DNA of 64,000 nucleotides, taken from positions 495,181 through 559,180 of the forward strand of contig JASBNA010000026.1 of assembly GCA_038087015.1 (NCBI GenBank). Reading direction: 5' to 3'. Source of the DNA: Cerrena zonata. Lineage: Eukaryota; Basidiomycota; Agaricomycetes; Polyporales; Cerrenaceae. Within the stretch, counting starts at the first letter, position 1. The number at the start of each line of letters is the position of its first letter. The translations under genes were made by a program, and so were the position numbers. Shown here piece after piece: positions 11,673 to 21,860 of this stretch. The notes below the pieces were generated by a model. The model saw only the letters and a program-made list of their open reading frames with translations. It was not told where the DNA came from and did not search any database.

Positions 11673-12108
11673 ATATCGGGGCCATATTTTTTCTATCACT
11701 TGTAACACATACTATTGAATGTTCCTCCTCTCATTCTGTTTTTACACTGAACGCTCAACATTTTTGCTTTTTTTTTTTACTACAGATATCGACTTTATTT
11801 TTTTGTTGCTTTCTTGGATATTGACTTTTGGATTTGGATATTTCTTGCAAGAGGTCTTATGCTTTTTACTCCGGACGCTGATTTTTTCTTGCATATTGAT
11901 CTCTTCTTGCTATGTTGCTGTAGATATTAACTTAAATGTATATATTACTACGTAGATTTACTATACACAATCAATTGTACAATACTACCATATTTCCATA
12001 CAAAATGAAAATGGTGCTTACATCAGCAATGAGAGCAAGAAGATACATGAACTGTTATCTTATCTAAGAAAGGGTATATGGGGCAGATACCACTGAAATA
12101 TATCAAGT
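11673..12108. other. T-rich 3' flank, no gene seen
   Basis: T-rich tracts (for example 11760-11780) and AT-rich sequence follow the stop at 11670. No frame or repeat boundary that I can support. Confidence 0.4.
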
Positions 12109-12187
12109 GTGCATAGCTCAGTTGGTTGAATGTGTTAATTCATGCATGGAAGCGTGGTAGAGCCCTAGGTTCAAGCCATGCCAATGT
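12109..12187 (+). ncRNA. tRNA-derived, SINE-like segment with A and B boxes
   Basis: An A-box match TAGCTCAGTTGG starts at 12114 and a B-box match GGTTCAAGCC lies at 12168-12177, about the spacing expected of a tRNA or tRNA-derived SINE. The flanking acceptor halves (GTGCAT and ATGCC) pair only partly, and the T-stem and anticodon stem do not pair well, so it is not a normal tRNA gene. No second copy is obvious in the window. A degenerate tRNA pseudogene is the alternative. Confidence 0.4.
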
Positions 12188-12616
12188 CTATCGTTACTCT
12201 GGTAATTAGGGCACTGCCTTCTAGCTCATGTGACTTCTCTCCCATCATCTCTCTCCATTCTAATAACTCTCCTCATTTTATCTTTTTTTTTGACACCATT
12301 ACAGATGTCATACTCACTGTTTCCCTAAAATGGTAACTTTTCTCTGTTACTTTCTTTTCTCTCTCTTGAACCTGTGTATCTACTGTTACCTCACTACTTT
12401 TCTCATTGTAGAATGTCTGTACTGTCTCCAACTCTTCCATTCAATCAAAATATCAAACATACTCACTGTTTCAATTTCACTTTTTCTGCACCAAAGCAAG
12501 TTCTCTGTATATTTCTCACTGTGACTACTTGTTTATGGGTGTTGTATACCTTGTATCTTCTCATTGGTTTGTTATTTCTCTGTCAATGTCACTCATCAAT
12601 GTCAAAATGACAAGTT
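12188..12616. other. CT/T-rich sequence, no gene seen
   Basis: T- and C-rich sequence between the tRNA-like segment and the PIF element. Short open frames here are low-complexity and unsupported. Confidence 0.4.
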
Positions 12617-12777
12617 TCAGGCTGCGTTCGGATAGTGACTTTTCACTTTTCAGAATGCTGAATGACTTTTCGGGTAGGCGGGCCGACAGTACTGGCACTC
12701 GCGCTCACGCGTTCGCTCGTCTTGTAGTAGTACGGTACTCTGTAGTTGATAGTACTTACTCTAATCAATACACAATC

Positions 12778-14117
12778 ATGGATCCCTCCGATCTTGATGA
12801 GCAGGAAAACAACATCATCCTTGCTTCTGCTGCTGCGATGAGAGCAGTCAGTGCAGCAATTGCACTCTATGCAGCAGGGACTGTTCAGAATAGTCAACCT
12901 TATCACACATCTGCTCTTTCCGGTCATGCATGGGTTGAAGAACTGAAGGCCAGTCACCCTGATCGCATACACAATGAGCTTGGTGTACGGTTGCATGTTT
13001 TCTATCAGCTCATTTCCCAGCTACACCTGCTTGGATTTACAATATCCCGTCGTGGCATCACAGTGGATGAACAACTTGCTATATTTCTGTACACCTGCAG
13101 AACAGGACTCTCGCTTCAGCATGTTGGTGAACGGTTCCAACATTCAAAGGAGACCATATCACGGTATGTATATATATCAGTCTCTCATCCCCAGCTGTGA
13201 CCATATCATTGGAATGACAGATACTTCCGGAAAGTTTGTCAAGCATTTGCATCACCCCCTTTCTACACTGACAATGTCAAACTTCCATCTGCCTCTGATC
13301 TGCCTGCAGATTATCTCACTTCCAACCCCAAGCTATGGCCATTTTTCAAAGGCTGTTTAGGTGCTCTTGATGGTTCACACATTGCCTGTTGTCCGTCGGC
13401 TGCAGATCAAGCTAATTCATGAAATCGCAAGGGATATGTCTCTCAGAATATCCTTGCTATCTGCAATTTCTCAATGGAGTTTCTCTACATTCTAAGTGGA
13501 TGGGATGGGTCTGTAACTGATGCATTCTTATATTCAGATGCCCGTTTAACCGATCTGCCAATCCCAGAGGACTGCTTCTATCTTGGTGATGCAGGATTTG
13601 CCTTGTGCAAGAATGTTCTAACACCATATCAGGGAGTACATTATCATCTTGCAGAGTGGGCAAGAGCAGGTGATGCTCGGTAAGTTATTTTGCTACTGTA
13701 CAGACGAGTCCTGATATTGAAACCAGGCCTCGTAATTGTGAGGAACTATTCAATCTACGCCACTCACAAGCTCGAAATGTTATTGAACGCATCTTTGGTG
13801 TTGTCAAGAAGACCTGGATCATTCTTTCAGTTCCCACTAGCTATGACATGGATATACAAGCCACTATCCCACCAGCATTATGTGCTTTACACAATTCCAT
13901 TGTCCGTAATGACCCCTACTATCACATGGGTAGCAATGATACAAATGATCCAGCTCCAGGACATCACATTGAGCCACAGGATGCCCCTTATGATGCTGGT
14001 CTTCTCAGTACTGGTCCAATTAGCGATGGCGAGAGAGCAAGAGCTGTAGAATGGAGGGATAGTATTGCAAGTGCTATGTGGGAGCAGTATTTACAAGTGA
14101 GAGAGGAAGCTATATAA
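12778..14117 (+). pseudogene. PIF/Harbinger DDE transposase, one nonsense codon
   Basis: Three exons (12778-13163, 13221-13679, 13727-14117) with GT..AG introns of 57 and 47 bp give 411 residues in phase. The start ATG at 12778 is in good context. An N-terminal HTH-like region precedes LSLQHVGERFQHSKETISR. The DDE core shows the first Asp in GALDGSHIA, the second in LGDAGFAL, and the Glu in ARNVIERIFGVVKK. A TGA at 13420-13422, just before NRKGYVSQN, fits CGA to TGA and would truncate the protein before the second Asp. Everything else looks intact, so inactivation is probably recent. The paralogue in PIF element 2 aligns throughout. Confidence 0.9.
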
Positions 14118-14355
14118 TAGGCACTGCATATTAGTTGAATAGACATCAAATTAAGGGAGATTAAACAGGATCTAGTGAAAGTGAAAAGAATTGAATTGAG
14201 TCAAGGTGTGATTCACCCAGATCTACTTAGAGATGAAATGTTAAGCCTCCTTTCAACCCATCGTTTACAGGGAGGGCTAGACAACCAAGAAAGATAGGTG
14301 TCTGCTAGGTGTCAGCTACAGCAGTCTCTGACAGTTGATCAACCATTTCAACCAT

Positions 14356-15362
14356 CTAATCCTCTGTCAACCACTGTTCCTTCTCTTGCACCATTCGACT
14401 TGCATGTGTACGGCGGAGAGGACTTGATTCAAGCCCAGGTTGTGAGGTTCGTGCTGCTGCCATACACGTAGCAGACTGCTCAACATTCATGCCAAACTTC
14501 TCGATAGAGTCCCCAAGATGTGAAAGTGCATCATGAGTAGTGTTGGTACGGGGACGTTTGGAGAATGGTGTCGCAGTCACAGTCACATTATTAACTGACG
14601 GGGATCGGATACGTTTGGGCACTGATGGCACCACAGGAGGAGGGGTTGCTGGCAGTGGGGAGGGTGACTGGGGAGGTTGAGCATCAAGGGTGATGAGAGG
14701 TGGAGGTGTCAGAGCACATGAATTAACTGTTTGTGAGGGAGCTAACTCGGAAGGCGGAGGAGCAGCAGAGTTCTGAGTGGGACCACGCGCTCCAGACGAT
14801 GCACGGTAGACATGTGAACCTTTAGGCTTAGGTGGCTTTAAGGTAGCGAAGTTCTCATAGAGGTCCCATCCTTGGTTACAGAAGGGTGTTGCAGCTGGGT
14901 GATGTTTGGTGATGTCTTTCCATACTGACTCATCAGCAGGGGTAATGGATGCACTATGTACATCACTCCATGTCAAACCAGACAGGCCCTTGACATAGGT
15001 GATGACACTATATATTCCATTAAGCTATGGAACTATTAGTCAGAGCGAGAGAGACTAAATGCTATCATACACACCTCTGCAACCTTTTGTTTGACACCTT
15101 TAGCACTCTTCCGGCCTCCATGGACAATGTGGGCATTTAGAACCAATGCCGTAGACTCAAGGTGAGCAGGTTTGAACTTGAGACCATCTCCTGCAGCAGC
15201 AACAAATGGCTGAAGAGTCTCGATCACCAAACGGCAGCAATCCAGAGTCCAGTAGGCATTCCCGGTCGCTTCCTCAGCAGGTATGTAGACACCTTTAATG
15301 GGCGGGTTTCTGAGGATTTGGTAACCTAGACCAGTTGTGACCTGAGGCGCTGTAGACAACAT
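14356..15362 (-). CDS. Myb/SANT-like DNA-binding partner of PIF transposon 1
   Basis: Two exons on the minus strand (15362-15075 and 15024-14356) with a 50-bp GTGTGT..CATAG intron encode about 318 residues with no internal stop. The ATG at 15362 is chosen because it leads straight into the conserved frame. The N-terminal half fits the Myb/SANT-like (Myb_DNA-bind_3) layout: WTLDCCRLVIETLQ, then a helix ending at the intron, LSGLTWSDV, DESVWKDITKHHP, and WDLYENFATL. A Pro/Ser-rich linker with basic patches (PKRIRSP, SKRPR) follows. In this superfamily the second protein binds the element ends and helps bring the transposase to DNA. It is convergent with the transposase; stop to stop is about 240 bp. 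Confidence 0.85.
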
Positions 15363-15539
15363 TATAATGTGAAGTACAAGTAGATGGAGGTACAGGAAAG
15401 ATAGATGCAATGTGTTGTGACTAGTGCTACCTCACCAACTTCGACGCATGAGCGCGAGTGCCGGTACTGTCGGCCCGCCTACCCGAAAAGTCATTTGGTG
15501 TTCTGAAAAGTGAAAAGTCACTATCCGAACGCAGCCTCA

Positions 15540-16375
15540 GTTGTCTGTATTTTTTTCTCAAATCTTCAATCTTCAAATTCACTATTACAATGGCTTCAAC
15601 TGTTCTAATATTTCCTCAACCAAGTGAACTTTGTAAAATGTATACTGCAGTTCTACCTCTGCTGATAGAACCTGTTGCTTGCTAACTATCTAATAGCAGA
15701 TTTTGCTGCCCTGAACAATATTTGATTGCAGACAGTGACCAACAAACTGTAGAAGCATTAATAGAGATAATTTATTGTACCCTAACTTATCTACAAGGGA
15801 GTGTAATGTGACTTACAAAAAGGAAGCTTGATGATGGCAAAGATAATGAATAGAGTGAGGGGGTATATGCAACCCTAACTCATCCAATGGGCAAGCAAAG
15901 ACAGATACAAAAAATAATAATAGTGAGGGAAATATGATGGTGAGAGTGGGTGTGATGATATAAGAGAACATGATAGTGGGAAATATAATGAGGGGGAATA
16001 TGATAGTGGGGGACATAGTGAGGGGACATGGTGAGGAGACATGGTGAGAAACACAGTGAGGGGACATAGTGAGGGGAACATAGTGAGGCATATGACAGAA
16101 GGGGCACATGATAGGAGTGGCTAGATATGCAACCCTAACTCATCCCAGAAAACCCTAAGTATAACAAATGATGATGACAGATGACAGATGAGAAAAAAAA
16201 GTGAGTCAGGAGTGATTTGAATAGAGACACAGCATTCAAAATGGTAAGGGGATAACTCCAGATAATCCCTATCAATCCCCTTGCCAAAATGAGAACCCCC
16301 ATCAATCCCCATTACCTGAAAGAGAATCCCCGTGACCAAAAAGGAAACTGCCAAGAATTCCCACTGCAATATAAG
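15540..16375. repeat. Intergenic region with a GTGAGGGGACATA minisatellite
   Basis: Between about 15930 and 16090 a 13-19-bp unit like GTGAGGGGACATA recurs about ten times with small changes. A longer duplicate, ATATGCAACCCTAACTCATCC, appears at about 15866 and again near 16125. No gene is seen. The junction with mitochondrial DNA is near 16371-16376. Confidence 0.5.
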
Positions 16376-16636
16376 TCAGGAATAATAGGATTAATAGGAT
16401 TAACTTTAGATTTATTATTATTTAAAATACCTAGATGTGCAAAAGTTCTATAAGCAAAATATCTAAAAGGTCTTCTAAATTTATCACCCAATAATCCAAA
16501 AGTTTTAGCTAAAATATGAGTTTCATTATAACAATAATGTAATCTAACTAATTCAAGTTCTACAGATTTTCTAAGGAATTTATTTAATTTAACACATAAT
16601 AATTGAAATTTTTTATGATTATAAGCTAAATATTTT
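16376..16636 (-). pseudogene. rps3: Mitochondrial ribosomal protein S3 fragment in nuclear DNA
   Basis: On the minus strand an AT-rich frame of about 87 codons has the C-terminal signature of fungal mitochondrial Rps3: VELELVRLHY, then THILAKTFGLLGDKFRRPF and a basic tail. Codon use is strongly A/T, unlike the surrounding elements. The upstream part of the gene is missing and the frame has no clear native end, so this is a fragment. It lies back to back with the cob intron gene at 16700, an order that may reflect rearrangement during or after transfer. Confidence 0.75.
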
Positions 16637-16699
16637 TAAAAAAAAACTTTTTAAATAATAAAATAAATGTATAACAATTGTAAATACTACAAAACCTTT

Positions 16700-17391
16700 A
16701 GGTTTAACCCTAAATTTAAATAGTAACAACCTTAAAACTAAATTAAATAAGGTTGATAGATCAAAGTTTATTATAGAAAGTCCTTTAAATGAAATATTAA
16801 TAGATTTATTATTAGGTGACGGTCATGTTCAAAAAAGAAGTTTAAATGGTAATTCTCCATTTATGTTTGGGCAAAGCAGCTTAAGATCACATCACTTAAA
16901 TTATTTTAAATATGTTTTAAATTTATTTAAACCTTATTTATCTGAAACATTTAAATTAAAAGAAAAAATGTTTAAAGATAATAGAACTAATAATACCTAT
17001 AAATCTGTTAATTTTGCAACATTATCTTTACCTTGTTTTAATCAATATAAAACTCTTTTTTATCAAAATAATAATAAAAATAGTATCTATTAATATACAA
17101 GAACTATTAACTCCAATAGGTTTATCATACTGGATTATGGATGATGGTTCTATTCAAAATAAAGGTTTGCATTTAAATACTTATGCTTTTAACTTAGAAG
17201 ATGTTTTAAAATTGAAATCTACTTTAGAAAATATGTTTGGAAATAATTCATTAAAATGTTCTATTCATAAACATAAAAAGGGACATAGAATTTATATCTT
17301 TGAAAAAAGTATGGATATATTAATAAATAATATATCTGTATATATGCATAAGGATATGCTTTATAAATTAAACTCTAGGCCTACAAAATAA
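16700..17391 (+). pseudogene. LAGLIDADG homing endonuclease from a mitochondrial cob intron
   Basis: Two LAGLIDADG-type motifs are visible: ILIDLLLGDGHVQ (about 16794-16832) and LSYWIMDDGSI (about 17125-17155). Between them is the usual FGQSSLRSHHLNYF-type region. A frame break near 17065-17090 separates the halves, so the protein is dead as placed. It directly precedes the last cob exon in the same orientation, so it should be the maturase/endonuclease of a group I intron inside cob. In mitochondria such enzymes spread or help splice their host intron. The intron core was not folded here. Confidence 0.8.
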
Positions 17392-17394
17392 ATA

Positions 17395-17736
17395 AATGAT
17401 CTTTTACCTTTCTACACAATTTTAAGATCAATATCTAATAAATTGTTAGGAGTTATTGCCATGTTTGGTTCTCTATTAATTTTATTAGTGCTTCCTTTAA
17501 CTGATTTATCTAGAATTAGAGGTTCACAATTTAGACCATTAATAAAATTAGCTTTCTGGTTTTTTGTTGTTGATTTTTTCATTTTAATGTGGATTGGGTC
17601 TCAACATCCTGTTAGCCCTTATGTTGAAATAGGTCAAATATCAACTGCATTTTACTTTATATGGTTCTTAGCAATTGTACCTGCTATAGGATTAATAGAA
17701 AACAGTTTTTTTGATACTGCTTTAGATCAAAAATAA
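17395..17736 (+). pseudogene. cob: Last exon of mitochondrial cytochrome b (nuclear copy)
   Basis: The frame reads [18 protein letters not shown], then [37 protein letters not shown] and [15 protein letters not shown], ending at TAA 17734-17736. This is the C-terminal part of cytochrome b, the membrane subunit of complex III, with its last transmembrane helices. It has no internal stop, so the transfer may be fairly recent or this copy little mutated. The exon joins the intron-encoded endonuclease upstream. In this context it has no nuclear promoter or N-terminal part and is a NUMT fragment. Confidence 0.88.
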
Positions 17737-18560
17737 AAATAGAATCAACCCCCTGCCTTAACCACTGGCTTATTTTTATTTTTTGTTTTGTTTATTTGCT
17801 TTTTGACTTAAGGTTAAAAGGGAATTTTAGGCTTTTAATTTAAAAATAAAATAAAAAATTATTATAAAATAATTAATGTTATTAAATTTTAAAGTTTACT
17901 TTGGTAATACAATATACTTTATAGTTTTAATTTAAATTTATAAATTTTCAAGGAGCCTTGCGCAGCCAAGCCAGTGGTTAAGGCAAAACCTTTAAAGGGC
18001 AGAAAAAGGCAGGGATTTTAGTGCAGCCAATAGTCAAGGCAGAATAAAAAAAACCTTTCTATATAAATTTAAAAAGGTAATTAATAATTAAATAATGGTA
18101 ATATCTAATTTCATTTTTTTAAGTAGTATTTAATTTATTATTTTTAATAAAAGAGTCTATTATATAGTAAAATATTAAATTTAATACTAAATATATATAT
18201 ATTTTTACTTTTTTTAATTAAACTATTATTTAAGGGTTCTTAGCTTAATAGGTAGAGCATCTGATGAATTAATTAAAAATTGAGATTTATTGATTAAACT
18301 ATTAAACATAATAGTCTAATTTTTTTGTTTTTCTTTCTTATTGATTGGTTATTTATTTATTATAGTTATATTCTATTTTTAATTAAATTATGCAATTAAT
18401 ATCAAATGTAATATTTAAGAAAAAGAGGTAAGTCAAACCCCTAAGAGGTTTATCTCAACAATTAGCAATTGCACATACTTACCAATATATAACTCTTCCG
18501 AAATTTAATAAAAGGACACAGGACAACACAGAGTGCAACTGGAGACCAGTGCTTAGGCAA
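17737..18560. other. Mitochondrial-type intergenic DNA with GC-rich inverted repeats
   Basis: Very AT-rich sequence holds short GC-rich clusters. An 18-bp inverted pair, TGCCTTAACCACTGGCTT at 17754-17771 and its complement at 17968-17985, flanks about 195 bp. Such clusters are common between fungal mitochondrial genes. The right limit of the insert is unclear; the mitochondrial look fades by about 18560. Confidence 0.55.
18229..18262 (+). tRNA. 5' half of a mitochondrial-type tRNA (remnant)
   Basis: GGGTTCTTAGCTTAATAGG followed by TAGAGCATCTGATGA has the D-arm of a tRNA, in mitochondrial-like sequence. The anticodon stem does not close and no matching 3' half follows, so this is a broken copy. 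Identity cannot be given. Confidence 0.3.
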
Positions 18561-19287
18561 GGATATGAAGCAACCCTTTTTTTTTAAGATCCTGTTCAGT
18601 AGGCAGGGCATAGACTTTCAAAGGCCAAGACAAAGCAGAAGATTATTAATTAGTCTTTATCAGGGTTTGAAGTCACAATAAATAAATAAATAAAAAATCT
18701 GTAACTCTATATAGTAAAAATATTATTTACTATATTTTGATCATTAGTAAATGATGCTGTATTAAATAGAGAACTGTTTATGACTTAATTGTAGCAACCT
18801 TATTAGATGCAAAAAAATTAGCTAACATGTTGTCAGAGTACAACTAAAAAAAACAAGTAACTTTACAAATAGACATTTTTTGAATTGGTAAAAAGATGTT
18901 TTATTTAATATTGTTAATAATAGTTTCAAAATATATAGCTTTTTTTGGACCCTACTTTTAACTAGGAGATTTTACAAACTTATAATTTTTAATGTCTTTT
19001 ATGAACATATGATATCTTGTGAATTAACCAAAATATTACTAGAATATTTAGAAAAACATTTTGATCAAATAGACAGACTAAGGTCATGACTCCTTCTAAT
19101 ACTCAACATGCTCCCAGTTTATTTATAGTTTTATTCTCTCTTTCTCAACACTTGTAACTCTGCCTACTCAAAGTGACACAATGCAGCAGTTGTTTGCAAA
19201 CCTACAGGGTCTATTTGGCAGTATACTAAATGGGAAGTATATCATATAGTGTATGCCCTAAAATGATGACGCTTGACATGCATCAGT
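18561..19287. other. No gene seen
   Basis: AT-rich sequence between the mitochondrial insert and the F-box fragment. No supportable frame or repeat boundary. Confidence 0.35.
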
Positions 19288-19572
19288 GCTATTCCCAATG
19301 AATCTGAAGTTCAAGAAAGGCTGGATCGGTTGGACAGTGGCTATATCACATTGTATCAAGAGCTATGCTTTGCTCCCAATGAGAGTAGGAAGATATATCA
19401 TCTTCCACTGAATGTCTTGGAGATGATCTTCCAGTCTGTCCTCCTTCCTTAGGCTGGTGGACATGCTGACCATAAATCTCTTATTTCTGTGACCCAAGTT
19501 TGCAGGGCTTGGAGAAAGATCACCTGTGACAGCTCTCAAATTTCTATCAAGCAACTTTGGGCATACTGCTGG
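19288..19572 (+). pseudogene. F-box protein fragment
   Basis: The frame gives a short coiled N-terminal part (VQERLDRLDSGYITLYQELC) and then a recognisable F-box: IYHLPLNVLEMIFQSVLLP, followed by SLISVTQVCRAWRKITCDS. F-box proteins bind Skp1 and recruit substrates to SCF ubiquitin ligases, and mushrooms have very many. A TAG at 19451-19453 breaks the frame inside the domain. The gene is cut at 19573 by a foldback MITE. Possible remains of its C-terminal part lie beyond the MITE, but I could not follow a frame there. Confidence 0.65.
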
Positions 19573-19946
19573 CACTGGGCTGGAAACCAGATTCTAGGCC
19601 TAATAAAAAGGTGAAAAAACAGTTATAAAATGTAATGATTTTTAAGTAACTTTCCAGTCAATAAAATAAAATAAAATTCAAAGTTTTTGCAACATTCTGT
19701 ATATGCAAAAAATAAATACAAAACTTTAACTTTTTATTACAGAAAAAATGTGTCTTCGGTGGGAATTCACAGTTTTAAGCTCCATATTCTATAAAGATCT
19801 TGTTTAATTCTTGTATTTACAAAATGCTATCAGAAATTTGAATTTTATTTTATTTTTTTGACTGGAAAGTTACTTGAAAATCATTATATTTTATAACTGA
19901 TTTTTCACCTTTTTATTGGATCTAAAATTAGATTTCTGGCCCAGTG
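19573..19946. mobile_element. CACTGGGC foldback MITE, copy 1 (374 bp)
   Basis: Begins CACTGGGCTGGAAACC and ends with the complement. The whole element is close to one large palindrome with AT-rich arms and a short GAATTCACAG centre. TGG before and TGA after may be a mutated 3-bp duplication. CACTG termini and 3-bp duplications (clear in other copies) point to the CACTA group. Other copies: 27655, 29743, 52313, and a partial one at 20952. Confidence 0.85.
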
Positions 19947-20951
19947 TGAGTGAGGAGGTAAAATTGACATAGATGCAGTAGGATGTTTTGGTATTTTAGA
20001 GAGAGGGCTTGGTAATACCTATCTTCAAGTCAGAGTCCACCATCATAGAGAATCAGGTGGAAAAGGACAGGTGATAGGAAGTTTTGGAAGAGGTACCCTA
20101 CTGAATTCAAAAATACATTGTTGGCAATGTTTGCAATATGGTTATTATCCCTTGGGTCATTGTGTTTAACTGGTATGATAGTGATATTTACCTATGATAA
20201 ATCAATACCCTCTTTCAACTCTAATTCCTCTACTCCCTATTGCGAAATCTAGCCTCTGATTGATTGTCTCTCAACATTGACAACAAGAGACCTCACTGTC
20301 ACTAATGCTAAGAGACTGTGTTTGTCATTGGGAAATACTACTTTGCAATCTTTGTTTTTGATTACAGTAGGAGAGATAAAGACCTGAATTTTGACCTTTG
20401 CTGTTCTCAGTGTGGAAATTTGGCATAGTATATATTGAACATCAGTGAGACAGAGGGAAAGGTGGAATTTTTGAAGCTTGCAAAGGACAATAGATGGAAA
20501 GATCTTCTAGGTGGAGTGAATCTTGGAAGATGTTAATAAATTCCTTATCACTATTCAATAGCTGATATAGTATAGTAATGTGTAACTGAGTTATGTTAAC
20601 ATATCAATTTTTTTCCCAGGGTAAGCATATGCCTGTTATCCAAAGTGCATGTAATTTTGGAGCTGTGCAGAATTAGGGCAGGGGATTCTCATTGTGCAGC
20701 AGTGTCTGATGGCAGTAAGTGAGATATAATGCCTCAAGACATATGCTGTCTGCTATAGAGAGCCAGGCAAAGTTGGGTAGATTTGAAGACTGAAGATTAA
20801 GAGCTCAAATGTGGGAGATGTTTTGAGTGCACCAGTCAACTAGGTCTGGGTGAACATCTTTCAAATTAAGAGAAACAGAAATAGAGAGATCCCTAGCTCA
20901 TTAGAGAATGAGAGAAAGTTGTTGAGAGTGTAATTGCTGCAATTCTACCTA
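19947..20951. other. No clear gene; possible F-box remnant
   Basis: Short Leu-rich stretches (for example near 20280-20390 on the plus strand) could be remains of the leucine-rich C-terminus of the F-box gene. The frame is too broken to call. Confidence 0.25.
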
Positions 20952-21030
20952 CACTGGGCTGGAAACCAAATTCTAGGCCCAATAAAAAGGTGAAAAATCA
21001 GTTATAAAATATAATGATTTTCAAGTAACT
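20952..21030. mobile_element. CACTGGGC MITE, truncated copy
   Basis: The first 79 bp of the 374-bp MITE family are present, starting CACTGGGCTGG. The match stops abruptly at about 21030, where mitochondrial-like AT-rich DNA begins. Confidence 0.75.
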
Positions 21031-21640
21031 TGAACTGGCTTAGTTGAGTTAATTAAATTTTTATTATTTATTTATTCTATTTATTTATGCCTCAATTTTA
21101 TATTTATTGTAAAAGAAGTAGTTAAAATTATTATTGAGAGTTTGTTTTATTTAGCTCTGCCCTGGCTCCAGCCCATAGTTAATATGTATATATTATTTTA
21201 GATTTTTAGATATATTATAGTATAGATATATTAAATATTATGTTTAATTTTTATTTATATAAATGTAGATACTATAGCAAATTTTTATTATTAATTTTTC
21301 TTAGTTTAATGGTTAAAACTATATTCTTCTAAAATGTCAATTCCAGTTTGAATAATATATAATTTATATATTTATATTTAATTAAGGAGATATAATATAA
21401 TTATATTAAATATTAAATTTTTAATCTTTGTTACAATAGTAAAAACCTTTTTTGGATAAATTAATTAAATTTAATTAAATTACTGACCTGCCTACTTTGA
21501 ATTGCTCTGCTCCTTTTTTAAATTTATTACTTTATATCTTTATTAAATACTTTGAGGTTCTATCAAAGCTGTATGTGTTTTTAATAAATAATTTACAGAA
21601 AACTCTTCAATAAATGTTATTTTTATTTACTGCTAATTAA
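21031..21640. other. Second mitochondrial-like AT-rich segment
   Basis: Very AT-rich sequence with isolated GC-rich clusters (CTCTGCCCTGGCTCCAGCCC near 21155) resembles the mitochondrial insert at 17737-18560. It contains a tRNA-like 5' portion at about 21294. No protein-coding fragment was found, so the mitochondrial origin is inferred from composition and the tRNA. Confidence 0.4.
21294..21352 (+). tRNA. Truncated mitochondrial-type tRNA-Arg(UCU)-like sequence
   Basis: TTAGTTTAATGGTTAAAAC fits a D-arm. The next stem ATATT/AATGT encloses the seven-base loop CTTCTAA, putting TCT (UCU, Arg) at the anticodon. The T-arm begins (ATTCCAGTTTGA) but the 3' half and acceptor strand are missing or changed. 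Confidence 0.4.
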
Positions 21641-21860
21641 TAAGTTGTCCAAACAATATAAAATATATAGTATATTCTGTATATTGTCCAAACAATATAG
21701 AATATATAGTAAAATATATTGTACACTCTGTATGTTGTCCAAACAATATAGAATATATAATAAAATACATTGTATATTCTGTATATTATTCAAAGAGCAT
21801 AGAATACATAGTAAAATGCACTGTACATTTTTTATATTGTTTGAACAGTATAAAAAAACT
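21640..21860. repeat. ~50-bp AT-rich tandem repeat, about four units
   Basis: Units containing TTGTCCAAACAATATAGAAT start at about 21646, 21687, 21737 and (diverged) 21787. Each holds an inverted TTGT..ACAA core, so single strands could fold. Small open frames on both strands are by-products of the repeat. Confidence 0.65.

Larger units (their letters stand above)
12620..15536. mobile_element. PIF/Harbinger DNA transposon 1, complete, 2917 bp
   Basis: Terminal inverted repeats begin GGCTGCGTTCGGATAGTGAC and match for about 100 bp (12620-12720 against the complement of 15440-15536), with a small difference inside. TCA lies on both sides (12617-12619 and 15537-15539), fitting the 3-bp target duplication of PIF/Harbinger. 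The element carries the two genes usual for the superfamily in convergent orientation: a DDE transposase on the plus strand and a Myb/SANT-like protein on the minus strand. Only the transposase has a visible lesion. Confidence 0.93.

Noticed and set aside
15813..16109. Overlapping minus-strand frames of 68-98 codons
   Set aside because: The peptides are low-complexity translations of the GTGAGGGGACATA minisatellite in several frames.
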